A DNA stretch of 64,000 nt, from assembly GCA_021234535.1 (NCBI GenBank), contig CM037845.1, forward strand, positions 4,492,501-4,556,500, in the 5' to 3' direction. The DNA comes from Stichopus chloronotus (Eukaryota > Echinodermata > Holothuroidea > Aspidochirotida > Stichopodidae). Below are positions 1 through 12,731 of this stretch, one piece after another. A program made the translations under genes and the position numbers. Each line of letters opens with the position of its first letter. Within the stretch, counting starts at the first letter, position 1. The notes under the pieces were generated by a model, which was not told the DNA's origin, did no database searches, and saw only the letters and a list, made by a program, of their open reading frames with translations.

Positions 1-2089
1 CCCGTCAAATTTATGTAGGCTACACAATAATTGCGTTGAATAGCTGGTCTATGACTATGCAATATATTAAAATGGGTGCATGGTTGAAGGGACTCTACGA
101 TGAATCGTAAAAGGTTAAGTAGGATACAATTTATTATTTTGATTGGAAGAGCTTTTAGTCTATGAATATGCAATATGTTTCGTCATTAAGACCGTCATTT
201 CAGAGAGCAAGAAACTTTAGCATAAGGCAATGAGATTTTAAGAGTGCACTAATTGGGTGAGTTACACATGAAACTTGCGCGTTGTGTGCGTAGTGCTTTT
301 GGGTGGATCTTGCGTGTACACCTTGTGACATGCATGCCGACCCGTAAGAGGTCCGTTTTTAACTCCGGGTTACATACAGGCAATGCCGGTTACCTGCGTG
401 CCAATTTGAGGTCCGTTTTAACCTCTCCATGCTCAAAAAATTGTCTACACATAAAGGCTATGGGTCGAAGGTTAAAAAAGATCATTTTAGTTTCGTAGTC
501 CAATTCTAGCAGGTTGGCAGTACCAACACGGTTCCTTGCCAGCAAAACGCCCTCTCCATATCTACACCTGACACGTATTGGCGCAAACTGAAACAGCTCC
601 ATAGCCAACCTTACTTTTTCCAGCGGATTAATTGCTTGTGACTTACGGCCACTGCGGGCTTAATGTTAATGTTATGCCGAGATCTCCGTGTGCAAACTCG
701 CATAGTTTACCCGGAATAAGTTTTTGAGCATGTTGAAAACTTGGCTGCATGCAAATCAGACTTCCGTGCACACCTGCGAGCAAGTCCGGGAAAAATCTGG
801 GCGATGCACTGCCAGGTCTGTGCCATATGCGGGAAGCTACGTTCAGCAAAAGTTGACACCGGCAACTTGCATGTAGTGCTTGCCCGGGATAGTGTGACAA
901 GCCATTAAAGATGAAAGAAAACTGAAACTTAAGTCTCGTATATGATAGATTCTTCAAAGTGTAACTATTTGCAACCAAGAAAACTGGTTCGTGATATCTG
1001 ATCATTGTCTTTAAAGGAAGGAGTAGCCAATTTCCAATAATACTGATTAAATGGGTATCTCTCTAGGAGTGTCTAACTTGTCTTCCTTTTTTTGTTTTTT
1101 AGGGGGGGGGGGCATCAAAGCATTCAATCTGGTTTCGTGGTTATCGGCCGATAGTAACATTTGTTTGATCCTGTCTTCGAGGATTGTTATAACAATCAAC
1201 ATAGAATCTCGTCTATAGAGTGTTAAGACATTCATATATCAATTGCAAAGTAAGTACAGTTTTATGCGACGTCATTGGTCGGCAAACAGTGCTTCCATGT
1301 GGGGTTTACTGAATGTAAGGTGGGTCAAAGCGTTGCACTAGTTTTGAAAATTAAAGAAAGAAAGAAAAGGAAAGAAACAATAGTGTCGTATATTTGAAAG
1401 GCTCCACTGTTTGGAACAAACAACAAAGTTAGTTAAGTGGGCGTGTTTACTCAAATTGTGCTTTTAAATACCACTTCCATTCATGTAGGCACCATTGTCG
1501 TTCCGACGTTCGTTGAGTCCATTTTTGTATTCTTTCAACTCAGAGCTGTGTTCAATCCGTCTCTTAAATTCCCTTTCGGGGATTTTTTTCTAGTTTTATC
1601 GGGCCAATTCAGGAGAGAATTTTCAGAGTGCATTTAGATTGTAACTGCTACACACACTCTGGTAAAACAACATGATGGACTCCAGACAAAACCACATGTA
1701 AGTAAAAAGTATACTATGATTAAAGGTGATTGGTCGTGTTCTTAAAGTGACGTCAGTCTCATCGTGATAACTCTCTATACGTTGTTTACAGTCACTCTTT
1801 GCATGTACCGCGAATAAATGTGTTTTTACTGAAAAGCGGAAAGTGCAATACGGACTCTCGAAGTTCCATTGCTAGGTGCAAAAAGTATCCCTAAAATAGT
1901 GACTTTGCAAAAGAGTTATCAAAAAAAGACAGACGGTACATGGAATGTTAGCAAGAAGACCCATTACCTTTAAGGAACTCTTTATCAATCAGTCAGTGAT
2001 TTGCACATCATTGCAATAAATATAAGCTGTCACTCGGTTCATTTTTAATACAAACATCTTTAAATGAATAATTCACCGACAAATGAAGA

Positions 2090-2720
2090 AGTTCTTAAGT
2101 GAAAGAGCAATTTTTTCACTGCAGGCATTTCAAACTTCTCGCCATGTGTTTTGTTCAACACTCAAGATACCGATGTTTGAAGAAAGACTTCTCTGGCCAA
2201 GAAATATTTTCAGTTACCTTAAGGTTTTAAAAAATGCCATGTAGCAGTTATTACAAGAATTCTTTCTTAGGAAGTGCCTATCAAACATTGGAATTTAGCA
2301 CCAGTTTATATTTAGATAGCCTGTACATTGCGAATTTACCTTCAAAACACTCTGGGAATTCAGGTGATATCTCTTAAAGGATTGTAATGTTACTTTGAGA
2401 AACAGTCAAGGTTATAAAAGTAATATACATGATATCCAAGTAGTATGTGCTTGTGTGACATCAAAGACAACTCACAATGTGCAGTCTGCCACGTAGTTTG
2501 AAACAGATACTCCTTTTAAAAAAAACTACGTAACTTCCAAATAGAGTATAGATATTGCGATATGGTTTTCACCAACAAAGAGAGAGAGAGAATTTTAATT
2601 TTTACGAAATATCAATTGTCTTCAGTAGCCAATCCATTTCAGGACCCTGACATGACCTTTGAACCGTGAAAATACTTCCAGCGAGAAGAGAAAGCAGTTT
2701 GCTACTATATCAAGTCCCAG
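2090..2720 (+). repeat. Dispersed repeat family, copy A
   Basis: Sequence at about 2130-2640 aligns by eye with about 29850-30740. Shared anchors include 'atgtttga.gaaag...ctctggccaa' (2172 and 29894), 'tttgaaacagata' (2498 and 30583) and 'ttttcaccaa' (2565 and 30648). The order is the same in both copies and they are clearly diverged. No coding capacity is seen. A degraded non-autonomous transposon is likely, but the ends are not defined. The copy may extend left towards a TGACGTCA site at 1747. Confidence 0.7.
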
Positions 2721-3403
2721 ATCCCCCCACCTCCATGTTTTTTTTTCCTCCACTTGTATCGCCAGAAGATTGTTCTTGCATGGCATAACATGATGATAAA
2801 AAAAAAAACATTCTGTAAGTGCTAGGTTTTGTCCTTTCAAGAAGCTATAAAACGATATGATAATAAAGTCCTTTATCAGGGCTTGAATATTCATAACATG
2901 AATAATTTCATATGCTCTTGCATCATCTCCTTAGTATAGGTAGTCTATGTGATGTATTGCTTCTTTCATTGTTGATTCATTTCAGTTATTTTTTGGAGAG
3001 GGTTAGTCTATAAGCCAAGGCTAATCTTCCTCGAGACGCTCTAAAAAAGCAAAAACGAAATAAAAGCAGTAGAAGGAGAGTAAGGCTAGTAAAATGTAAA
3101 CAGAATAAACTAAAACAAGAAGGTAATCCAGGGAGTTGCATCCCATCTCTACCGTTGACCATAATCATTCGCTCTTTTACATTTATGTATAGTAGTCATT
3201 CGAGAATTCGAGAGCGCACTACATTATACACAGTACATACACACGTAGCTAAGCGCAGCGCACTTGGCCTTGGATGTGTAAGGAAGGCGCATGTGTTGTG
3301 TGAATGTGGAAGTCACGTGTGCGTCAAAGTACATATAGCCTACATTCCCAAGCAGATCGCATGTGCGTCAAAGTAATCCTTCGATTTCCTTTATTTTCAC
3401 CTG

Positions 3404-3423
3404 TGACCTTTGGCCTTTGACCT
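3404..3423 (-). promoter_or_regulatory. Triple DR1 nuclear-receptor-like site
   Basis: The minus strand reads AGGTCA-A-AGGCCA-A-AGGTCA: three hexamer half-sites as direct repeats with one-base spacing. DR1 arrays are bound by RXR heterodimers, HNF4 and COUP-TF type receptors. Further half-sites follow at 3457-3462 (GGGTCA) and 3478-3483 (TGACCC). Binding is inferred from the motif only. Confidence 0.45.
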
Positions 3424-6400
3424 TAAATTTTGACGGGAGCCACAACTTCAGGCCATGGGTCATTTATCTGCCAACTTTGACCCTCATCGACTTTGCGGTT
3501 TAGGATGTTTAGATGTTGCACACAAAAAATAAGAACAGAACAAACAAATATCTAGTCAAGGTAAACTGACAAACACGTTATATTCAAAACAAATCAACAT
3601 TATCAAACAAGAATACATAAACAAAGCAAAGTAGTAAAAACATTTACACAAAACATTTGAGCAATTGCGGTAAGAAAATAACAAGAAGTAATAAACAAAG
3701 TAGGCCTTAAGTGGTAATAACATTGCATAAGAACAGTGGCACATAAGGAACTATCTTCTTTTTTTTCTTTTTTTGCCCTTATTTCAGTATTTTTGTCAAT
3801 TCTTTGTTTGAAGAAATCTAAATATAGAGTTGGAACAGCTTGAGAACCACTTGTGTTTGAGCAGTAACATAAAACACCCCCCCCCCCAAAAAAAAAAAAA
3901 ACCTTCTTGAGCATGCTCCCAGCCACGCATCCTACGAAAACATCGACAATACGGCATTCATTCAATGTTTACTTACTTCAGGCTGTTGAAGCGTTTTTAA
4001 AGTTTAGGATACAGAAATAAAAAACAACGTACAAAGAAATATCCTTTAAATAATGTAACTGTGTCCAAATGAAAAAAATGTTTGTTGTTGTAGTTTACAT
4101 CAAAACACACAGTAGCAGTTTCAGTATATTGCCTCTAAAATGGACATATAGCTGTGAACGACAGCAGTTTAGTAAGCATTATATCATTACAGAGGGTTGC
4201 CTTTCTTGACGATGAGTCCACTAAAGTTGGAAATTAATTTGTAAGTTCAATTTGTAAGATTATGCACATCTTTGCAGAAAAATTTAAGGAGAAAATTGTA
4301 ACAGTGTTGATGATATTTGTTCACGTTTTCTCAGTATAAGCCAGCTGTTATTCCACATTTGGATTGTTATCAACGTTGATAACAATTGGTACGTTCGGTA
4401 CGTGTAAAGCTACTTTTTAAAGGTTTTTCTTTATGTAATTGCCGGCAACTTCAACCATACATAGACAGGGGGCGGGGCTCAGGTTGATACCACTCTCGGT
4501 TGATACTACTCTCGTATGACCACATACTGAAAGGGGTAAGGGTTGTTATGTCATGGCAGCAGCATACAGTGGGGTGCCTTAGGTGCACCTGCACCACCAA
4601 AATTCTTCCAAAATTGATTAATTTTGCCTTTAACATTCTGCCCCAGACATCTCACTGTTTGCTGAAATACACCCTCCTGGTCCTTACCCTCTGCAGGGAC
4701 CCGTTACTAAAAGCTTCCTGCTCTCTGCACCACTATCGCATCGTGCTTAAAAGTACTACGAAGCTTTAATAGGCATTACATCATCAATAACTGTGAGGTC
4801 GAACCTTAGTCCGCCCCAAACCTCTAAATTATTACGCACTATTTCCTATTTTGTTTGACTCTCGCATAACTAGGCTAACACCCTTTAACTGATACCTCCG
4901 TCGTTCTCAGTACACTAACTTGACAAGATCCTTTATTTTCTAATTTTATCCTTTTCGTTTCCGCATGCTTAAGTCTTAAATTGGCAAAAGCAAATCTCAT
5001 CGATTGTTGAAAATGGACTTGTGAGGGCTTGCACGTGACTTCTCCGTATAAGAAATTTTTTTCCCTTCAAGTTCACGGACGGTTATTCGTTATATTCACA
5101 AACCTACAACAACAACAAAAAATAAGTAGGTCCGTGTGATTGAACCTTTACGAGGTTGATGAAACCAATAGGCAACGAAATCTTCACGGAAGAATGATTC
5201 AGGCTTTAACCTGACAATCATGAAAAGATTTCGACGAAATGTTATTCGGTAGCCGTCAAACTCTTGCACCCTTTGTCTGTGCTTCAGTAATCACCATTGT
5301 GGAATTAACAGAATGTATATTTCACAGTAAGGTGGGAACTTGAGGATCAGTTTTGAACGTGAAATTGTTAAGTACATGTGCTATGAAAAACCCATTTTTT
5401 ATACAAACGAATGATCAAGGTACGAACCGTGTCTAGTGATTCATTTTTTTTTTTTGTAACTTTTCAAAACTAAATAAACTAAAATTCTCAATCATTTGAG
5501 GGGCTTCGAGTCATATATACTTATTACCTCTCTCGCTTCACTATCTCACACAAACTATCTTAAGCAAGCATTTGGGGGGGGGGGGCGGACCGTTGACGAG
5601 CGGTCACTCTTTCTCCTCTCTCTCTCACCCCTGATTGTTCCCCGGATGGTCATGGCAACCCAATAAGTTGCGGTACATTTCAGCTCCACGATCTCTTCCC
5701 CGAAGAGTTTATGATGGTCTTTTTTCCCAAACCCCTTCATCAGCCTCTGCGGTTTCACCCGTAGTACTCATTTTTTTTTTTCCCCGCACTTGTTCAAATG
5801 GATTTCTTTTTAAACTGCATTCTAAACAAAGCGTCGGTAGGAAAATATTGTAAATCAAACGGCTTTTAAAATACCCTTAAAATTGATTGATAGATAAATC
5901 TAAGAACAGCCTTCGCGCATGCCTCGGCCCCTCGTTATTTCGTTTTTATATACACTTCTAAGCTGTACTTGAAGGTCTAGAATACTTTAAGGAAGGAGGG
6001 GAAAAACGAGCTGTAAATAAAACATCTTGTTTTATTTTTATATCAATTTATGTCAAGTAGGAATGTCATCGGATGTGTAGGAGGGGGGGGGGAGCGATGT
6101 CTTTAAAGTGTTCACTATACAAAGACCCACAAAGACGTACATCAGCAGCCCCCCCCCCCTCTTCCAGTATGATGAGATGTCTTTTTCCATGTTGAGAATA
6201 TACTCAAAACTGGAAAACGGTCCAGTAACCACTAGGCCCATGCACTCAGTACATTGCCTAACACCCGATGTATCTACCCAGTATACCCCGACGGTGCCCA
6301 AAGTGTTTTATTTCCGTTGGCTATTACGTAATTACCCTAATACTCTCTATGCTGTCACACATGTTAATCAATTTTACGTTCTTTCAAATTCTCTACTGTT

Positions 6401-6439
6401 ATGTGGCCCCTTGTATGTACTGATCTGCATTTATTTGTA

Positions 6440-6510
6440 CGTCAGTCCCCTGTCCCTCCTTCCCCAGTCCCTCCATCCCCGGTCCCACCATCCCAGGTCC
6501 TTCCAGCTTG
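6440..6510. repeat. Pyrimidine-rich degenerate repeat (tccctcc/atcccggtcc units)
   Basis: Short units such as 'cagtccctccatccc', 'cggtcccaccatccc' and 'caggtcc' recur. The surrounding C/T-rich stretch explains the long proline/serine-rich frame at 6108-6767. Confidence 0.65.
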
Positions 6511-8637
6511 TCGTACAAGATACTTTGTCTCTTAAAATGCCGTCATTTCCTCTACTTTTCTACTCCTTTAATCTCTTTCCGTCCTTGTATATTTTGCCAT
6601 CTGGTTCAACTTACAGACTTTACCCGCCTTCCCATTGCACGTCTCCCACCCCCTTCCCTTGCAACCTCTCCCCTCCTCCTATCTCACTCTTTCCTGTATA
6701 CCAAGTGGGTACCATCGCGTACAGTATCAGTCGTTCTAACCATCTCTGGAAGGTTCCTTTAACGTGACCGCCAACTGCCATTGTTACCTCAAATACCATT
6801 CGATGTCGTGAATCGAACCAGTTATGTTTAGGATTAATTACAGTCAGGTATTTTGTTTTCTTTCATTTATTTGTTTTGTTTTTTTTTTCATTTTAAGATT
6901 GGAAGCATTTTATCATCACCCGCCGTCAACTTGGGATTTTCAAATTGACAAGGTTTAATGTTTATTTTGGAACAAAGGTGAACAGTTTATCAGATAGTAA
7001 AAGGGCATTGACGAGGTCTCACTAATGACTAGCTAATTAAAACGCACGTACATACATATACACACAGAAACATGTCGAATGGTGTACGGAAGAGCAGTAA
7101 TGCCATAAATATCCATCCAATGGCGTTTAATGTAACCGAGTTAAAGATTTTCAAAATATATCAGTTAACTTGCGCAGTTGTTGTCAACCAGACGTCCATC
7201 AAGATTGCAGATCTTCATCGATAAGGGAAGAACTCATGCCCGAGTGGAGCAGTTAGCCTTTTCGTTTAGGTCTATCACGTTAAGTCGTCTGCCAACTACT
7301 ACAAGCTCATACAGTTATTTACGGTACATTGGGGGTGGTTGGAAACTCTTTCCTGAAAGACTTGCTCAGAGACGTAAGTTCGGCGTAACTCATTCAGTGA
7401 TATAGGAGGCGAGGCGGGGAATGGTCACCAATTTCACCTTGTAAGTTCACGGGTCCCTTGGAACATCCGGGATCCCAAGGCTGTATACATTCCCCTCAGT
7501 TGGCTAAAAAAAGGGCAATATACATGCGAGTTTTCTGGCAGCGTGTGTCCTAGTTTGAGGCAAAAATCAAAATTTATGCTTTGTTTAAAGAATTCTGTTA
7601 GTCAGACGTTTGGGTAGCCAAGTCAAGTTTCTGCTTCTCGCAGGATGTCCCTTAACACTAGACTATCCTATACGGAGCAAGCCACACAGGTTTTTTTTTT
7701 CTTTTTTTAAATCGACAGAGAAAAAGATGGCAAATATAAGAACAGAGTTGAGAGAACCTACATCATAACTCGCAATGACTGATTTACATATTTGTTATCA
7801 TGGGAAAGCAATCAATTGAAGATATAAAATGTGAATCCATATGGACAAACTGTGTGACTTTTCATTTACAGTATACATGACTTTTACCCTTGTCTTTCAA
7901 TACCTGATCTTTTTAATCATATTTTTGCTTGTTTTTCGTTCTTTATGAATGTTGATCAAGGTTTTGTTTACGTGTATAGTGAATCAAATTTATGTACCAA
8001 TACCCAAGGAAAACAAATACGCCCTTAGCAAGAAAGAAAATTGTAGACCTATGAAAGAATCCCTCTTTACCCGCCATAAATCGAAAGTGTTAGGTTATAC
8101 AGTACATCCGGAATTGTGTAGAGTTATACTGCGTGAATTGGAGGTTGCACCGACCTACTTTTATAAACTTTAAAGCAATTCACTGGCGTTACGCATATAC
8201 ACTTGTGACGTCATATGAATAAATTCGAGCTCGTGCTGAATCAGGCCAGCGCATTTATCTCACTTCTCTGGGTTGAAATGATTAGTTTTGGTTTTGTTTT
8301 TTCTTGCGGTAAATAAAAAAAGACTCAGTGTTAAGTTGGTTTTTTTTTTGAAGAAATCCCCCAATATCACCAATTTAACATGCTGACGTGTAATATTAAA
8401 GTTACATGTTTTAAGTGCATTGACTTCACTATACTATCATTATCGAGATACCTATGAGAGACAATGTGACGTACTTTTTTTTAAAGAGTTGTATTTTCAT
8501 CATGATACTGATTTCATATCTCCAAGGTGATCAGTGAAACGCACGCATTCATTTAGCTGATACATAACTCCAGGGAAGATATTGTAAACAAATTTGATGT
8601 CAATGTGCACTTAGAAGCAATTGTATATGGAAAAAAC

Positions 8638-8665
8638 TTTTTTATTTATTTATTTATTTATTTTT
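8638..8665. repeat. (TTTA)n microsatellite
   Basis: About six uninterrupted TTTA units lie between an A/T tract and a poly-T run. Confidence 0.9.
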
Positions 8666-8996
8666 GTTGCTGCACCGAAGCACGGTAACTGACTCTTGCC
8701 CTTAAAAGTATATTGGCATACCTCAAGAAGAATGTATGTGTGGGCATTCGTTTTTGTGCTGCTAGGCTACACACACGATAAATTATCTAAATGGTTTCTA
8801 CTGTGTAGGACTACTTGTAGAGATGTGTTCGCATGTTATTGTTAATTCATTTTCTCCACGAATCTCATAAAAGCAACTCAAACCGTTTAAATGTTTACAA
8901 CGTTAGGACCATTAAGCCATCATTTGGCATTATCTTTCAAACAAATTTTTCCTCTGTTTTATTTCACATAAAAAAACAGTCATCTAGATATACCTT

Positions 8997-9022
8997 GGGG
9001 GGGGGGTGGGGGTGGGGGGTGG
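8997..9022 (+). other. G-quadruplex-prone G tract
   Basis: Runs of 10, 5 and 6 G separated by single T residues would allow four-strand G stacking on the + strand. Confidence 0.6.
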
Positions 9023-12000
9023 TCTTTGAAATGGTTGGATCGTGACTGTTGGACGTTTAACACACTCGAGAGTTACTGATTTTATTATCCAGCTGTTTAT
9101 AGTCTAGATGAGCGGTAGAAAACATGCCAGTACAGTTTTGAAATGTTTACTACTTAGACTCAACCTGGCACGCGGTGTGCCCGTCCCCCGAATTATAAGC
9201 ATTAACAAAACCGTCGCCCAATACACTGCTATAGGAATTATAATGTTAGTATTTAATGACAGAAGTCGGTGTAATTTTTTCTTAGTGACTGGAGATATTA
9301 TATATTGCATAATGCCCCGTGCATGATTAGTTTAGATAAAAAAAAATGGGTGAATACTGTTTGATATCAGCGTGATACTCTTGAGCGAGAGAGGGATATG
9401 GATAATCCTGGGGAGTCATGAGTATCCTCTTTTGTTGTCTGTGATCTCTAAAAAAAGCATCGTCTCCACAAAAGACGAAAGAACGTGGAATGGGCTATGC
9501 CCCATCCGTGACGCGTCATTTTGAAATAGCACCCTCTTTTCTCAGAAAGTTTAAACGTACAAACTGTGGCGCCAATCATCAAATAGCTGAACAAAAAAAA
9601 ATGAAGGCAAAATTTCAGTCGATGGTTTATTACGTGCGTTTCATGAAGATGAAACCAACCTTACAAGAAAATATTTCAAAAATATTGTCTAGAAGATTGA
9701 TCTGAAGTCCAATCATTGCAGATATGAAAAGTGACATTATAACTCTTTTATTTATTTGCGGTTGTCTATGACAACTGTTATTAACAAGGACTGCAGAAAG
9801 GACGCGTAACCTGTTCTAAGTGGTAAAAAATGTAAACGAAATGAGTTTGAATATAAAAAGAAACGAAAAGACACATTTTGAGATGTAATCTAAGTTCGCC
9901 TCCCATGCTGTGGACAGCCTAATTGAGTCTTCTCCCCCATATGGAGAATAATAAGTACCGGTAGCAATTTCCTGGAAGAGTAGTAAACCATTATTTTTGT
10001 TTCTGTCTTTTCTTTACCTATGCAACTACTCCTCCCCTTCGTCACCCTCACATCCATCCTAACTGAATTATAGGAAAGCTTAAGAAGCTTTCTTCATAAC
10101 GAAAACCACAAAATACCTAGGTAATTCTATGTGTAAGGAAAAACGTAAAAGCATTAAAATTTCATGTCAAAAAGCTTAGTATGCCTTTTGATCGCACCAT
10201 TCAGACAATATGGGTAAATAAAGTTTTGATGGGATGAATTCTGCTGTATGAGTTCAAATTCATATAAGATAACGATCAAACGTGTAAAATACGATAACAT
10301 AGTGGGTGACAGTTTTCATTCAAGTTAAGAGAGCCATGCTGTCTTCTTTTTTTTTGACGCAAGAAATCACCTTAAAAACAAAGGAACAAGATGAATGTCA
10401 GGTTTGTGTGGGTTTTTCAGGTTCAAGTGTAATTGCCTCCTTCTTGATACAACTCATTTGTGTGTATCTTAGCAAATAGATTGTGAACTGGTCAATTCTA
10501 CAAGGGGGATATTGCCCTTTTTTTTCAACCGGTTGTTCTTCTCTTATTGGTTACGTCACGACATGACTATTGGAGTTTATTGTTACCAAGTCCGTAATGT
10601 CCGTAGGCACAAGTTGGTCCTCAAAGGGACATTTATCCAAATGGAATTGTCTATGCCTCCGGTTTCGTTACCAGTTTTGTCACCCCTCTTCTATACACAA
10701 GTGACGTGCCTCTAGAAAAGAGCTGACCTCACTCAGAAATTGCAGGGAGAAATCCGCACTCACAATTCACTGGAGTTGTATATACATCTATTACCGCTTT
10801 TCAGATATGACTTTTGCAATGTTTGATGAAAATGCGAACCGATGATATTAAGTGATGCACAGTTGTGGTATTTCGTTTGTAAAAACAATACCGTCTCCTT
10901 ATTACTGGGTTCAAATGGGTAAGTGAAATCAATATTGTCAAAGAAGACAATACATGCTTTTAAAATAAAACCCCCTGGGTATATAAACTTCTCAATTGTC
11001 CTGGAAATAAAGTTTGAGTAAGCGAAGGATAACAAAAGGCATATCATATTCATCCCTCTCTTGAGGTCATATCTATCATCTTTTTATTCATGATGTAATA
11101 TTGTAAAACAGAAATTTGTTTGTAAAATGGTTAATGTTGATGGACTTTTATTGAAAATTGTGGCTATTTTCAATGTTGTAACAATTATTCGGATGTTCAA
11201 AAAGTCCTCAAACTGGGTCTGCGTAGCTTCTTTCGATTCGAACACAATCCTAGACCGCCGAGAGTCTGTTATGCCAACGAATCCCGTCAGCGGTAAATCG
11301 AAAGTGCACCGTAGTTGTGTATCCTCAGCAGGTGATTTAAGGCATAAATACAAATATTTATTTGTATTGTATGTATGTCCAAGTTACATCCCATATACAC
11401 TTCAGAAAGAGAGCTTAAGTAATTGATTAAATAGACTATTTAAGTGACCTAGAACCCTAGAAATAAACTTATAAGGAAGGATGCTTAATTTCATTGCACA
11501 TGATTATGTGTTTTCCAATGGAAACCCCCAAACGAAGAGAGCTAAAGCCGGGTAAGAAAATAATTTAAAATTTGAACATAACTTTTTTTTCTTCAATTCA
11601 TTCTAACGACCATACGTCTATAAACTATTAACTACTCGCTACATTTTTGACACCCGGAGACAAGCGATCTCTGATCTTACCAACAACTAAACAACTACTT
11701 AAAAGTTCTACAGCATCGACGAATTAATCTGCAATACCGCCATCACTCTTACTTTCAGCATCTCCTGTTACAGCGTGTCAGAGGATATTGCCAATTGAGT
11801 TACGGATTATGTCACCGTTTCATTTTCAGTAGTAGGGCCTTCGTGTCGTAATTCATTTGGTACCGTTCACCGTTGCAAACCAGAATCTTGTTGTCAGAAG
11901 TATATTTTCTGCATTTTATAATATGAAAGATATTGTGGGAAACACAACCGACTACGACAGTTTTAATACTCCTAATTAATTAACTTCACTCACTTTGACG

Positions 12001-12373
12001 TATTTAAAAGTTTTTTGGACCCCATTAGATTGAGGTAAAGACGTAGGCAGTGGCGGGGCTACGGGGGGGGGGGCGGCATGAGGAGGCATTTGCCCCCCAG
12101 ATTGTTTCCTTGCCCCCAGTTGCCCCCCTCCAGTTGCTCCACCCTTCCCGAACAGATCTTGTACTCATCCAAAACCAATTTAATCACAGTATTGGCATTG
12201 GACTGAATAAGAACAGCTTCCGGGGAACCATGATTGATAAATGCCTAATTTATGTTACACAGGCTGCCAGTTTTCATATCATGCCCGTAGTCACTTCAAC
12301 AGTAGGCCAACCTGGTCAGACCAATTTTCTCTGGAATGTTCACCGTCCAGCATAAGGGAAGGGCGGGTAGGTG

Positions 12374-12424
12374 GTTGTTTTCCTAAATATAGGAATGTCG
12401 TTGTTTTCCTAAATATAGGAATGG
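12374..12424. repeat. 26-bp tandem duplication inside the hAT-type element
   Basis: The unit starting gttgttttcctaaatatagg occurs twice in succession, at 12374 and 12400. Each unit holds the near-palindrome CCTAAATATAGG. Confidence 0.85.
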
Positions 12425-12628
12425 AATGGAAGTGTATGTAGCCTATGTGTGTGTGCGTGTGTGTGTATTCGGTGGCACCGCGTAAATGTGAAATGGTACT
12501 CCCAAAGAAAAATGTTGGGATCCTTGGAGTACGGTCAACCGAAAAAATAAATAATATAAAAATAAATAATATACCTCTCTTGGGACTTAATTTTCCACCC
12601 AGAGATATGCTAAAACCTCAGAGCTTCC

Positions 12629-12731
12629 GGGGGCTTCGCCCCCTGGACCCCACCAGGGGCCCTACGGCGGACCCCTGGACCCCACCCGCAAGGCCTTGCG
12701 CTCCGCGCAAGGTTTCGCGCTGTGCGCGAAA
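12629..12731. repeat. Three consecutive GC-rich hairpins in the hAT-type element
   Basis: GGGGGC-ttc-GCCCCC lies at 12629-12643, CCTTGCG paired with CGCAAGG at 12694-12712, and TTTCGCGC-tgt-GCGCGAAA at 12713-12731. The loops are 3-5 bases, and the segment is far more GC-rich than its surroundings. Confidence 0.8.

Larger units (their letters stand above)
1..12039. other. No gene recognised
   Basis: AT-rich non-coding DNA. It holds dispersed repeat copy A, the nuclear-receptor-like cluster at 3404-3483, a 14-base direct repeat (tgtgcgtcaaagta at 3318 and 3362), poly-G or poly-C runs at 1102, 3877, 5574, 6083 and 6149, the G tract at 8997 and a TTTA microsatellite. Reading frames up to 219 codons are low-complexity or unrecognised. 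Confidence 0.6.

Noticed and set aside
6108..6767. Longest reading frame in the window, 219 codons
   Set aside because: It lies in a C/T-rich, partly repetitive stretch, giving a Pro/Ser/Leu-rich product with no recognisable domain, and an overlapping frame is equally open.
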